Shown: positions 49,601 through 59,537, counted from the first letter of the stretch. The stretch: DNA of 64,000 nt from Zelonia costaricensis (GCA_030849075.1 JASAOO010003550.1:60289-124288); one strand, 5' to 3'. Notes: generated from the letters alone by a model not told the origin. Made by a program: numbers and translations.

Positions 49601-52600
49601 CAAGTCGCGAGGTGGACGGGCGGCAGGCGCCAGGGCCGCCGCCGGTGTGGCACTCGCCGACCTCCCCGCCAACCGCCACACCACCGCACCGGCGCTGCTC
49701 CCGCGGCTGCAACGCATGGCGCGGCTTATCGAGGAGCGCAATCGCGCCTGGGCCGCCGAGCAGCGGCACGAGGCGGCCCTCGCGCAGCAGGAGACGAACC
49801 AGCGCGACGCCGCCGTGCGCGATCAGGCGCTGCTGCGCACGACCGCCGCCGCCACCGCCGCCGCCAACACTGCGCCGTCGTCGCGCGGGGCCAAGGCCGG
49901 AGTCACGGCGTCCGCGACGCACGCCTCGACGACCGGGGCCGCGCGGGGCGGTGGCGGTGGTGTCGCAGACATGAGCCCCGCTCCGGTGCACATCTTCCTC
50001 CTCGCGGAGAAGCCCAAGTATGAGCTGACCATCAGCGAGGCCATCGCGATCGGGTACGTGATGCAGCTGCCCGACATCGGCCACATCCAGCACTCCGTCT
50101 CCCTCGTCGACCCCGACGTCGCGCTCGGGCCACCGTCGCAGCGGGCGCGGCGCCACCTCATGGCCGTCACCCCCAACGACCGGTACACGAAGCACAACTT
50201 CCTCTTCGCCGCCGCCGCGCTGGAGGACGGCAACTCCGCCGAGTCGCTGCAGAAGGCCGCGGAGGCGCAGGCAGAGGCGACGGTGCGCAGCAGGACGCGC
50301 AAGCTATACACGATGATGCGCACGGCTGTGGCGGCCCACATGGACGAGCAGGCCGCAGCCGCAGCGCCGGTGGTCTTCAACCCGACCCCATTCGCCGGCG
50401 GCGGTGGCGGCGGCGACTGCACCCCGCCACGAGGCAGCATCGCCGTCTCCGGTCAACACGCGCGGCCCGCCGCGGACACGCTGGTGCTGACAGACGAGCT
50501 GCATGTGCGGTCTCCCGAGCTTGACGCGGCCACCCGTGACACATCGCTCAGCGCTGCGGCGTTCACGCCGTCGCCGGAGCGGCCCGGGCCGTACCTGGGG
50601 CCCAGCCATCAATCCGGCTTGGTGGGCAGAGGGAGCGGCGCCCTGGCGGCGGCGCGTGGCGACTCCATGGCGGTGCTGTCGCCGTTGGGCGGCAGTCCTG
50701 CCAAGTCGGCGGCACAGCGCAAGGAGGAGGCGTTTCGGCGGCTGCTGCAGCGCGAGCCGGTGCAGGCGGTGGACCTGCTGCGCAAGCACTACGAGGTGCC
50801 GTGGACGATCGCGACGGCGGCTGCGGCGGGGGTGGGGCCGATGGCCTCCCTGTCCACACCAACACGGCGCGGGGCCGACATGCGCAGCAGCGCCACGGGG
50901 TCGGTGCACGCGTCATCGCCGACGAGCACCGCGGCGGAGCCGACACAGCAGCAGTACCAGAACCGCCGCAGTGGCGGCCACAGCCAGCGCCCCAGCTTGC
51001 TGACGCGGCTGGAGGGCGCCGCGGGGGGTGTGTACGCGTGCGAGGCGTCGTCCGGGAGTGCGGCGGCCACCCCACCGCTCGTCCTCTCGCGCAGCGCGAG
51101 CGCGGGTGCCGCCGAGGCCGTGGCAGCAGCGGCGGCGCGGCGTGGAAGCGAGACGGACACGGAGGCGGGCAGCCCCGCGAATGGGGCGGGGTACGGCGCG
51201 TTCGCGGCGGCAGTCTTTCCGCAGCTCGTCCGCGCCGCAGCGCGGGATCGCTGGCACGGCATCAACCAGCTCTCTGCCGGCAGCGCCCCGCCGCCTTCCT
51301 CGCCGTCGCACGCGGCTGCCGTCACCACCGCCTCACTGCCGCGCTCGCCACGCGCCGGGCCTGCCAACACCACATCCGCGCCCCTCACACCCAGCTCCAC
51401 GGCGTCGGCGCTGGCTGCTCACGGGGGCAACTTGACGCTGGTGGAGCACTTCTACCGCAGCGGGCACAACGGCACAACCCCGGCGCTGTTCGTGGAGGGC
51501 TACGGCCCCCTGCAGCCGCTGCCGGACGAGCTGGCCGAGTACCCGCCGACGATCCACGCCACCGCTGGGGGCGGCGCGGCGGTTGCAGCGGGCGACGCGC
51601 TCCTCGGCAGCGGGGGTGGCAGCTCCGAGCGTGGCGTTGCCGGCAGTGCGGCACGCTTTGCGCGGGCCGCCACGTCGGTGGTCGCGGCGGCGGTGCTGCG
51701 TCGCAGTGCGTCGCGGCCGCGTGGCCTCGCCGGCTACCATCTCGGCGGTGGCGATGGCTTTGGAGGGGCGCAGCTGCACTCCCCCTTTGGTGGGCGGGGT
51801 GGCAGTGTCACGGGCGGTGGTGCTGGCGGTCCGGGGTCGGGCGCTGGCGGGGGCCGTGGCGGGCCGCACACGGAGGTGTTCGTGATGCCGGACCCGGACG
51901 ACACTGAGGTGCTGATCCGCCGCATCCAGCGCGACGTGAACGCGCTCAACGCCGTAGCGAGCGAGCAGCGGCGTGAGCGGGCCGGCGCCCGTGGGGGCCC
52001 GGGCGGCGCTCACGGGCGCCGGCTGCTGGAGGCGGCGCTGGGGCAGCCGAATGCGGATGAGCTGGAGCTGCTCGAAGTGTGGCGGCAGCACTACCGGCAC
52101 GTGGCCAACGAGGGGCTGCGACGAGCGTCGCTGCCGGTGGCGCTGCGCGGGGAGGCTGGGCTCGACTACATGAAGCAGGAGCTGGAGCACCTCGCCTACA
52201 CCCCGGCCCCGATGGACGACCCAATCTGGCGCTACACGGCCGGGGTCCAGGAGTGGCAGGAGCAGCAGCAGCAGGCCGTCCGCGCGGATGGCAGCTTGTT
52301 CGCATCGGGGGAGACGGGGGCGCTGGCGGGCGGAGGCGCCGCGCAGGCGGGGGTGACGCCGGACGGGCCGCGGCGGGTGGTCGCCACAGTCGGTGCCGCC
52401 AGCCTCGGCTTCGATCCCGTGCCTCTGCAGAGCCCGTCAGCCCTGCTGGCGCCGGCAGAGTACGACGCGTGGGTGCAGCAGCGCGAGGACTTCTTCAGCG
52501 CATACAAGCGGCTGCTTGGCGGCGACGCAGCCCGTGGCGGACGACTTGCACCCTCGACCACTGTCGCCGCGGGTGCTGCTGCTGCTGCTGCGCCTGTGCC

Positions 52601-53066
52601 CTTGGCGGCACCCGCGCTCCGCTTCACGCCTGCGCTCGCCGCGAGCGGCCGGCGGCGCTCGCGCTCGCCCACAAACGCGGCAGGGCAGTCGCCCGCGCCG
52701 CCGTCGGAGGCGTTCTCGGGGCCGGCGGCGGACTTTCGCACCGGCGTGAACCCGCGCTCCGAGGACAGCGATACGTTCGACGAGTACGTGCACGCGAGCG
52801 CTGGCGGCGCCGAGGCGACGTCGTCGCCCGCCCCACGCTTCGGCGCGCTCTCGACTCCGGGGACGGATATGAGCAGCGCGCCGCGGTCGACCCCGGACCG
52901 GGCTGTGTCGCAAACGCCGCCCACCGCTGGCGGGCTCCCGCAGGTCGTGCTGGGTGCTGCAGGCCCGTCGACCATCACCGGTTTCGCGGGCGGGGGTGGT
53001 ACGGCGGCCGCCGGTGCAGCGGTGCGTCACGTCGCCGGCGACACGCAGCCCTGGAGCGACATTTGA
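46695..53066 (+). CDS. Large protein with cyclic-nucleotide-binding-like domains
   Basis: A 2123-residue protein. Residues about 166-197 (FEAGGVFAFPREPPEASFVY, VTGTVSANYF) look like the start of a degenerate CNB domain with a long insert. A second, better domain spans about 442-590. Its phosphate-binding cassette FGELSVLFHEPRHCLLRA (552-569) keeps the Gly-Glu and Pro-Arg of true cyclic-nucleotide binders. A third at about 640-715 (MTFIMRGTVSTICEG, AGDVLGEGCLMPHR) lacks the cassette arginine. From about 770 onward the protein is largely Ala/Gly/Ser-rich and disordered. Ordered islands are YELTISEAIAIGYVMQLPDI (about 1110-1170) and LELLEVWRQHYRHVANEGLR (about 1789-1855). No kinase, cyclase or channel domain is seen. 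It is probably a ligand-sensing scaffold. Ligand identity is unknown; kinetoplastid PKA regulatory subunits are known to bind nucleosides instead of cAMP. Confidence 0.88.
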   Translation: MFSATGLRTAGVFEHVPHQPHDTARRRQSARRASHRRASAYLSGRPSLRDSAGDLDGITMDRLTYLSTALDALPGIALREYFVPIVRLKKQLLLRQRSVRQRFPSRATADGAAAYAKLVEGAMGHLTKALSTAAGDLMLDGGTSNLTLEVKDVMAHLKDKLTPVCFEAGGVFAFPREPPEASFVYIIVTGTVSANYFQPQSQSSAQAAAAQQQQQRRGGGGGGAGGGVPPGMCRERPMYFTSAKEVVRLCGGGLAPEAAMHVDDYAATESVNNNSAGSPYAGDGGATSMSGVTTAIQRSLRRASRTVGQPTLQPTRTETVRAPAVLGATEALGLLPSKYVCYTASSTSVTGSKGARANGATEATYVEFVDAFRLRTLDVHAALVSIAAQQQAERQQRTLYRAAPWCAAGPGEVVPRGVVRTVADFVVAARRRALYSDYAATELLMRQSWLLQDAPAHTIRTLISHLVPRTYMPGEVMACPHTPGSERQLCFLRRGRFHVFAVPRVAVAMAAPVALGESQNGHGGGRVPAREGCTCWRIDDAPAEVVDSGASFGELSVLFHEPRHCLLRADTVCDVWCLPHRSFTALMQRDSALRDGLLQKAAVLRIEWMGEQRYTRALAQQLRACSELLHPLSDMAIRLIQERLEPVVHPPGSLVASTSTRCAEMTFIMRGTVSTICEGVATYTAGDVLGEGCLMPHRWPLGLAARTMVEGWRIRVDQLLDALRRMDVLHQYSGIVTSQTPQLMKRIFGTPQPEIEVDAVGRQRMPTVGPPPGGFDSYLAYGRAISEVQLRALCFLYGDYVRWEDINYASMDSGATRHGATSARSGAGAGSKPTLDSVARGLAVSRLNGGQTQSVSAALGELQPHVRDGRAAAGAGPFAGRVRPRAPSVVAAGGSADVVDLLMGDAAAAGSGRSAARLRSAQSARRGGAARASGQRSGGCHGPTLRVSSAGAFLIKDAFLGDGSVPGRGKSRGGRAAGARAAAGVALADLPANRHTTAPALLPRLQRMARLIEERNRAWAAEQRHEAALAQQETNQRDAAVRDQALLRTTAAATAAANTAPSSRGAKAGVTASATHASTTGAARGGGGGVADMSPAPVHIFLLAEKPKYELTISEAIAIGYVMQLPDIGHIQHSVSLVDPDVALGPPSQRARRHLMAVTPNDRYTKHNFLFAAAALEDGNSAESLQKAAEAQAEATVRSRTRKLYTMMRTAVAAHMDEQAAAAAPVVFNPTPFAGGGGGGDCTPPRGSIAVSGQHARPAADTLVLTDELHVRSPELDAATRDTSLSAAAFTPSPERPGPYLGPSHQSGLVGRGSGALAAARGDSMAVLSPLGGSPAKSAAQRKEEAFRRLLQREPVQAVDLLRKHYEVPWTIATAAAAGVGPMASLSTPTRRGADMRSSATGSVHASSPTSTAAEPTQQQYQNRRSGGHSQRPSLLTRLEGAAGGVYACEASSGSAAATPPLVLSRSASAGAAEAVAAAAARRGSETDTEAGSPANGAGYGAFAAAVFPQLVRAAARDRWHGINQLSAGSAPPPSSPSHAAAVTTASLPRSPRAGPANTTSAPLTPSSTASALAAHGGNLTLVEHFYRSGHNGTTPALFVEGYGPLQPLPDELAEYPPTIHATAGGGAAVAAGDALLGSGGGSSERGVAGSAARFARAATSVVAAAVLRRSASRPRGLAGYHLGGGDGFGGAQLHSPFGGRGGSVTGGGAGGPGSGAGGGRGGPHTEVFVMPDPDDTEVLIRRIQRDVNALNAVASEQRRERAGARGGPGGAHGRRLLEAALGQPNADELELLEVWRQHYRHVANEGLRRASLPVALRGEAGLDYMKQELEHLAYTPAPMDDPIWRYTAGVQEWQEQQQQAVRADGSLFASGETGALAGGGAAQAGVTPDGPRRVVATVGAASLGFDPVPLQSPSALLAPAEYDAWVQQREDFFSAYKRLLGGDAARGGRLAPSTTVAAGAAAAAAPVPLAAPALRFTPALAASGRRRSRSPTNAAGQSPAPPSEAFSGPAADFRTGVNPRSEDSDTFDEYVHASAGGAEATSSPAPRFGALSTPGTDMSSAPRSTPDRAVSQTPPTAGGLPQVVLGAAGPSTITGFAGGGGTAAAGAAVRHVAGDTQPWSDI

Positions 53067-54628
53067 ACGCCGAGGTGTTGGTTGATGGACGCCTGGTGAT
53101 GTGAGTCGCAGTTACCCCCTCCCCTCTTGTGCCTCTTCTCGGCTGCTTCTCCGCGCCACCACCGGCGCGCAGCGAGACGCCGGCCTGCCGACCCCGGCGC
53201 TGCGCCGCCGTCGAGAAGGAGCGGGGGGAGCCGGGGGGGGGGAGGGGCCCTCATTTCCTACTTGTGGTGTTTGCCGTCCTCGAGTGGGGGACTCTCTTAG
53301 ATTCCGTTGTGTCGCCTTTCTTTCTCGTGGTGGTTTCCGACCACCCCGTGTCACCCGGGGTGCGACCCATGTACCACTGCAGGGCCATCGTCCGCGGCTG
53401 CCGCGCTAGATCTCTGCTTTTCTTGTTTGTGCAGTGCTGGCAGCGCGACACGGGACTGCGCGTCGTTAGAGGTGCGCGCGCTGTCGCGGTGCGCGCTCAG
53501 GCTTTTTCCTTTTCCCTCGCACTTCTTTTCTTCGACGTCTTTCCGTTTCGGGGCTCCCTTCGCGGCAGCTGTGTGGTGCTGCGCTGCTGCGTCGCCGGTG
53601 CCGGCGTGGGCAACGAAGTGCTACATCCAATACCCCCTCTTTTCCGGTAGTTCTGACGGGCTGGTGACGAGGGAAGGAGGGGGAGGGGCGACTAGACGTC
53701 AGTTTTGCTTTTGGCTCTCGCTCCCGCCCGCTCTGCACAGGCGCAGGTAGGCACCTTGCACAAATGACAGGTGCGCGCTAAAAGCAAGTCAGAGCACAGG
53801 GCCGGGGTGGGGCAAGAGGCGGCCACTAGATCTTCAGGGTTGTCGCTCCCTGCTTTGTGCCCACCCACTCTTCCTTTTCTTCTTGTTTCGCCGTGACGGC
53901 AATGCCGACGTGCCCGATTCGGATATGGGAGGCTTCGCCTTCCTTTGGAAGCAAGGTACGTGGCTGCAGTGGGTCCGGCTGCGGCCTACTCTCTTCCGTC
54001 CACCCACCCACTCGCCAAACCCTTCCCGCAATCAACATCGAACACATTCTATTCGATGGAGCAAACGGTGCAACAGAAACGTAACGTGTCCTTACCGCGC
54101 TCTGGAGCGCTCTCGCGGCGGTACTTGAAGTGCGCCAGAGGCGGGGCAATAGCATGTGGGCGTGTGCGCATGGTCGCCGTGGTGGTGGTGGGGCAAGAGA
54201 GCTGAGGGAAGTCGGCGGGTGTCCGTGGAGTAAGGCGAGTGCGTAGTGGACCCCATCCTGCCTTTCCCCCTTTCCCCCTTCCCACCCAGCCCACGACGCC
54301 ACGTTTCCCTTGCCTCTCTCTCTCTCGTCCTTCTCAGGGAATGGCTGCCGCGCGTGCAGCACGCTTGGCGCTCGTCGACGGGTCCCCGTGCTTCCATGTG
54401 TTTTCTTCCTTCAACCACACGTCATCGCCTGTGCTTCCTCCTCTCTCACGCATCCTCACATTTCCTGTTTTTGACATGCATGTTACGAACGGCGGTGCTG
54501 CGCGACATGGGTCTACATGAAGCTCACTCATACTAACACACACACACACACACACACGCGTGTAGAAGACAAGCACATACGGACAGACGTAGACACCGCA
54601 TTCACTTCTCCTTCACTTGCTCTTGACG
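53067..54628. other. Intergenic region, no supported gene
   Basis: A 1.6 kb spacer of mixed composition, with a CA repeat near its right end and C/T-rich parts at 54250-54340 and 54420-54470. No frame shows coding bias. Confidence 0.6.
54536..54557 (+). repeat. CA microsatellite in 5' flank of Ku70
   Basis: About 11 CA units ending 72 bases before the Ku70 ATG, followed by GCGTGTAGAAG with an AG that could serve as a splice site. Confidence 0.85.
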
Positions 54629-57361
54629 ATGTCCGACTACGCAGAGTGGGGTGAGGGAACGGCTGGCGTGCTCGCTGCGCAAGGCAACCCGGGCGAGGAG
54701 CTCGACTGGGACGAGTATCGGGAGCAGACGTGGCAGCGCAACCAGCGCGAGGCGGTGGTCTGCCTGGTGGACTGCAGCGACAACATGTTTGGCCTACATC
54801 AGGACACAACCTCCTCCACCGCGACCGCAGAGAGGAGCGCAGTCAAGACGGAGCCTGCTGCCGCTCCTGCCGCTGCGACAGCCCACGTCCACGGAAGCAC
54901 GGCGTCTGCGGCGCCCTCTTTCTTCTCCATGACGATGCAGAGCATCTTGGCGCTGCTGAGGGAGAAGGTGGTGAAGGCTGGCAAAGACGTGCTGGCTATT
55001 ATTCTGTACAACACACGGCTCGCCTCAGCCGGCTTTGGCGGTGTGTACGTGATCCAGGAAGCGACGCACATTGGAACGGAGTGCATGCAGAAGGTGGAGC
55101 AGCTCGCCGCCGCCGGCACACGCGGCACGGCAGCGTATGCGGAGTTCGAGGAACGCATTGGCCACGGGCCCACGCCGTCTGCCGGGGCCCCGCTGACCAC
55201 GGCCCGGTTCAAGTTCAGCGAGGCCCTGTGGGAGGCGCAGCGCATCCTGCTCAGCATCTGCGGCTCCCAGGCAATCCACCACCGCCGTCTGTCTGTCTTC
55301 ACGAGTCACGACAACCCCAGTGCAGGCGATCGACGAGAGTGGTTGCAGTGCTGCAGTCGTGCGAGCGACCTCGGGAAGGAGGGGGTGGTACTCGAGGTGT
55401 TCGGCTTCGGCACCGACGCGACATCCCAAACGACAGGCGGCCCTCATCGATCTACTGCCGCCGTGGCAACGACCGGGAGCAGCGGGCGCAGCGGCGCAAC
55501 AGACACAGCAGCGGCGCCGTCGTCAGTGTCTGGAGCCGGCTGTAGCAGCGGCTACACGGTGCGTCCCCTCTTCGCGGTCTCCAGCACGCTCAGCCCCTCC
55601 CACGAGCCCGGCTCCTACACGTCGGTCACCAGCTCCGCTGGGGCAAGTGCGACTTCCGCTGAGTCTGCCGCCGCCCTCACCGCAGTCGCTGCCTGCGGTT
55701 TCGCAGAGGAGTCCTTCTGGGGCCCGCTGCTGCGCACGATGCAAGAGGCCGCGGCGCAGTCCGGCCTCGGCGGTGCCGGCGCAGGCGTGGAGAGCGCGAG
55801 GGCGGCGACGGAGAGCCGCGAGGAGGCCTTCGTGCGTGGCGGCGCGGGTGGCGTCTACGTGAGCGCTGGGGCCGGCACGCTGCAACAGCTGCTCAGCTCC
55901 GTTGTGCGCCATGCCCACCCACAGCGGCCCTTCCGTCACTGCCTGCTCCGCATCGGCGGTGCGAGCCGTGGCAGCGCCGACAGTAGTGATGCGGTGTTGC
56001 GTATGGCCGTGAGCCTCTACACCCCACTCATGCGCGCCCGTCCGCCGCAGCGGGAGTGGCTCGATGCCCGCACGAATCGCATGCTCCGCCGCGTCGTGCG
56101 CCCGTACGCCCAGGCCACGGGCAGCGAAGGCGGCGCAGAGGAGGACGGCCAGGGTAGCGAACACGCGAAGTCGAGCGTCTCACTCCGCCGTAAGGATGGC
56201 CAGCGGAGCGAGACCGCGGCCTTGGCACACGTGGCGGCGTCGGCTGAGACGGAGGTGCAGGCGGACGAGCTCTGCGACTACGCGGCGGTGGGCAAGGAGC
56301 GGGTTTACTTTACGAAGGAGGAGCGGCGCCGCCTTGTGGAGGTGGCCGCCGCCGGCGCGGAGACGGGCTTCACGGTGTTGCTCTTTAAGGATGTGGACGC
56401 TGCCCTGAAGCGCGAGCATGTCGTGCGGCGGAGCTCCTTTCTCCATGCCTGCGTCCAACGGGGCGGCCCCAAGTCGCATCAGCTCTTTGTGTTGTTCGTG
56501 CGCCGGCTGCGCGCCGCGGGCAAGGCGGCCATCGCGCAGTTCCGCAGCTCCGCCGCCGCCGCGCCGCGGCTCGTGGCCCTCGTGCCCTCGCCCGACCTCG
56601 CCGTGCACCCGGAGCTGCTGGACAAGCTGCCAGTGGAGGGCCTTGGGCTGTACGTTGTGCCGCTCCCGTACGCCGAAGAGCTTCGCGCAGTGCCGTTGCT
56701 GGAGACGTGCACGCTGGCGGACAGGCACGCCGCGCCGGTGCTGCCGGACCGCGCCGTCGACCCGGCACACCGCGAGCTCGCGACGCAGCTGGTGCAGGCG
56801 CTGACGGTGCCGTACCGGATCGACGCGGTGCTGAACCCCGCGCTGCAGCGGCAGTACCGACAGCTGCAGGAGCTCGCCCGTCGACTGTACCCGCTCGCTG
56901 ACAACCCGCTGTCCCTCGCCGCTTCGTCTGCCGCGGCCGCCGAGGCAGTCGGCGATGGCGGCGGCGACGACACCGCGGAGCCGCTGGATGAATCGCGGCC
57001 CGACTACGCGAGCATGCAGCACTACGCGGCCCTCTTCCACCGCTTTAACACGGAGGTGCTCGGCACCGACTACGACGCGGCGGTGTACTGCCCGCAGCCG
57101 CGCCCCATCGGCGCCGGCGCCGCGCGACGCGGCCGTGCGGAGGCAAGCTGCGGCGCGGCAACTGGCAAGTCCGCTGACGATGGCGAGGCGATGCCCATCG
57201 CACAAGTTATCCGCGATGCCGCTGTGCGGAATGCGTGGGGTGGCGTGACGATCCCGCAGCTGAAGGAATACCTGGCAGAGGTGAAGGTGAGCGCTGGCAC
57301 AGCACGGCGCAAGGCGGATCTGTTGGAGCTGGTACAGACGCACCTTCCACCCGCGGCGTAG
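54629..57361 (+). CDS. KU70: Ku70, DNA end-binding subunit
   Basis: A 910-residue Ku70, partner of Ku80 in the ring that binds DNA ends; in trypanosomatids it is tied mainly to telomere upkeep in the nucleus. The ATG at 54629 (MSDYAEWGEGTAG) is the first true ATG. The vWA-like domain starts at EAVVCLVDCSDNMFG (about 36-50). It continues through LAIILYNTRLASAGFGGVYV, FKFSEALWEAQRIL and HHRRLSVFTSHDNP (about 110-230). A Ser/Gly/Ala-rich insert lies at about 265-410. The Ku beta-barrel core includes FTVLLFKDVDAALKREHVV, APRLVALVPSPD, LGLYVVPLPYAEE and VPYRIDAVLNPALQRQYRQL, lining up with the human core. A C-terminal SAP domain (GGVTIPQLKEYLAEVKVSAG then RKADLLELVQTHL) spans about 870-905. It is longer than human Ku70 (609) because of inserts. 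Confidence 0.95.
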   Translation: MSDYAEWGEGTAGVLAAQGNPGEELDWDEYREQTWQRNQREAVVCLVDCSDNMFGLHQDTTSSTATAERSAVKTEPAAAPAAATAHVHGSTASAAPSFFSMTMQSILALLREKVVKAGKDVLAIILYNTRLASAGFGGVYVIQEATHIGTECMQKVEQLAAAGTRGTAAYAEFEERIGHGPTPSAGAPLTTARFKFSEALWEAQRILLSICGSQAIHHRRLSVFTSHDNPSAGDRREWLQCCSRASDLGKEGVVLEVFGFGTDATSQTTGGPHRSTAAVATTGSSGRSGATDTAAAPSSVSGAGCSSGYTVRPLFAVSSTLSPSHEPGSYTSVTSSAGASATSAESAAALTAVAACGFAEESFWGPLLRTMQEAAAQSGLGGAGAGVESARAATESREEAFVRGGAGGVYVSAGAGTLQQLLSSVVRHAHPQRPFRHCLLRIGGASRGSADSSDAVLRMAVSLYTPLMRARPPQREWLDARTNRMLRRVVRPYAQATGSEGGAEEDGQGSEHAKSSVSLRRKDGQRSETAALAHVAASAETEVQADELCDYAAVGKERVYFTKEERRRLVEVAAAGAETGFTVLLFKDVDAALKREHVVRRSSFLHACVQRGGPKSHQLFVLFVRRLRAAGKAAIAQFRSSAAAAPRLVALVPSPDLAVHPELLDKLPVEGLGLYVVPLPYAEELRAVPLLETCTLADRHAAPVLPDRAVDPAHRELATQLVQALTVPYRIDAVLNPALQRQYRQLQELARRLYPLADNPLSLAASSAAAAEAVGDGGGDDTAEPLDESRPDYASMQHYAALFHRFNTEVLGTDYDAAVYCPQPRPIGAGAARRGRAEASCGAATGKSADDGEAMPIAQVIRDAAVRNAWGGVTIPQLKEYLAEVKVSAGTARRKADLLELVQTHLPPAA

Positions 57362-57760
57362 TCTTCTTCCGTTCTGGTGGGCCGTGGTGAGTGCAGCTGC
57401 TGCGGTTGTGAGGCGCCGAGCGCGGCATCCGAAGGAGGTCACAGGCGTGTGCGGTGTTACCGTGTCACTTCGCAAGAGCGCGGAGGTGTAGGGAGGGTTG
57501 GCTTCGGCACAGGCCCCCCCCCCTCCCCCCGCGGTGCGGGTCCTCCCCCTTCTCTCTCCTCTCGTGCGCGGGCTCGACTGCACGTCCTGCGGTAGCGAGA
57601 GATGCGGTAGACGGAGGAGGCGAGTGTGGCCCGTGGTGATGGTAGCTGGGCGGCGGCTGCAACGTGGCGGTGCCGCCCCTTTTGTTTCCCTTCATTGTCG
57701 TTCAGCCTTTGCCGTTCTGAGTGCGCCGCCTTCGTGAGGACTTTCTGGCAACAACGAAGA

Positions 57761-57792
<32 letters not shown>

Positions 57793-57803
57793 ACACACAC
57801 ACA
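57761..57803 (+). repeat. CA microsatellite
   Basis: About 20 CA units with one TA interruption, 400 bases downstream of Ku70. Confidence 0.9.
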
Positions 57804-58534
57804 AACCCCTCCAAAGAGCTCTGCAAAAGCAAACGAAACAAAATCTACGCGCCGGGCTCGCGGCTTTGCCCACTGCCTCTACAGGCTCTCTCTCGCTTTC
57901 TTCGTCTGTTTCTGATCGCCGTGTTGCGGGCCGCGAGGTCGCAAGACGGCGGCGAGCATATGCGAGGCAAGCAGAGAAGAGAAGTGCCGCATGAGGAAAG
58001 CTGCACACACGCACGCAGACGCCGGCTCTGCGATGCTGCTGTGTACGAGGATGGCTGTCCCGCGTGCGCTGGTGTCACACACTAGTGCAGATCCCATCTT
58101 TCACTCCCTCCCCTGTTCGCCGCACCCCTGTCACCAAACCTACTTCACATCCGCCACAACCCGTCCTCGACGGTTTCCCGCCTTCTCCGTCTGTCGTGCT
58201 CCCATCACTTGTGGCCAGCGATTGTCGGATCGATAGAGCCGTAGAACTCCGGAGAGGGGAAGAGGGAGCACACACGCGATCACGCGGAAACACAAAGGCA
58301 AGGAGAGGTGACTTGTCTCCAAAAGAAGAAGGAAAAGAGGGAAGGGTGGAGAAAGGCAGCCTTGCTCGTGGAGCCGCGTTGCGGCCGTATCGCACCGCGT
58401 CGGTAATCCTGCGCCTTCTCATCCACCCCGTGAGGTCCTCGGTACAGTGCACGTGGCGTTCTCTTTTTCTGCGCAGTTACCGCTGCGCTGCGCTCCATCA
58501 CCACCACAGCAACGCAAACTTCGACAGAGAAATA

Positions 58535-58536
<2 letters not shown>

Positions 58537-58569
<33 letters not shown>
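58537..58569 (+). repeat. CA microsatellite
   Basis: About 16 CA units in the spacer between Ku70 and the 59538 gene. Confidence 0.9.
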
Positions 58570-58572
<3 letters not shown>

Positions 58573-59190
58573 TATACACGCACTCACTCGCAAGGCCGTT
58601 TGCCTGGAGCCGGCGGACGTCTGAGCTGGGTTACACCAGGCAGGCGAGCAACTCCGTCACCGCGAATCGCCTCCTCGTCGCAGCCGTGGCTCTTCGCCGC
58701 GCTGCGTGGAAGCTGCTCGCTTCTCCTACTTCCGCCTTACTCCGCTCGTCGTCCTGTACATCCCTTTTGTTTCCAGCATTCCTTGACCTCGACTGGCCGC
58801 CTTTGCGATTGACTTCACCCTCGTGCTGTGCTTGGGCTACGCTCTTCTCATCTTTTTTCTTTTTTTCCTTCTCTGCATCGAACTGGCCGCCTCCACCCCC
58901 AGGCCAACTTGTCGTGCGGTGCAGAACTGTTTCACCGCGTGTTGCTGCGGCTCCCCCTTTTCCTTCCCTCGCCTTCGCTGTTTCCATTGCGGTGCCCCCT
59001 ACCCCCTACTTTGCCCTTGTGTTGCTCTTTCACCTCCCTCTCTGTGTGTCGTCTGGGCCCTGTGAGCCCCCCCACCCCCCACCGCCTGTTCAGGGTCCTG
59101 ACTGGTGTGTGACCTCTTAGTGCCCTCCTTTCTTCTTCTTCTTCTCCCCTTCCCCCAAAACGTGTTCTCCGTGGGCTGCGGCGGCACAAG

Positions 59191-59250
59191 CACACACACA
59201 CACACACACATGCATATATACATACACACCGATACACACACACACACACA
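59191..59250 (+). repeat. Compound CA/TA microsatellite
   Basis: CA units at 59191-59210, a short alternating TA/CA part, then CA units at 59234-59250; 288 bases before the ATG at 59538. Confidence 0.88.
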
Positions 59251-59464
59251 TCGGGGGGAGGGCGACGCATCACCGAGCATTGCAAGAGCGAAAAGGAGAA
59301 AACTCCTGTACGTGATACGCCACCTCCGCCTGTCACCCCCCCCTCTCCCCCCAACAGTTCCCGTCTCACACGAGTTTCTTTTTCACTAGCTTTGCCGCTC
59401 TCGTCTGCTTCATCTTCTCCGACCCCCGCTCCCTCCCCATCACACGCGCTGCGCCGACGCGAAT

Positions 59465-59527
59465 TCTCTTTCCCCTCCTCCGCCCGTTCGTTTTCGGTTT
59501 TCCTTTTCGTCACTCTCTACAACCTAG
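59465..59527 (+). promoter_or_regulatory. Candidate trans-splice acceptor for the 59538 gene
   Basis: A long C/T-rich tract (59465-59520) is followed by CCTAG with AG at 59526-59527. The ATG at 59538 is the first after it, implying a leader of about ten bases. Confidence 0.5.
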
Positions 59528-59537
59528 CTAATTCGCG

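Larger units (their letters stand above)
57362..59537. other. Intergenic region with three CA repeats
   Basis: A 2.2 kb spacer holding CA repeats at 57761-57803, 58537-58569 and 59191-59250. It also has a purine-rich patch (58235-58360), C/T-rich stretches (58840-59060, 59390-59520) and a good acceptor-like site before the next gene. No gene seen. Confidence 0.6.
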
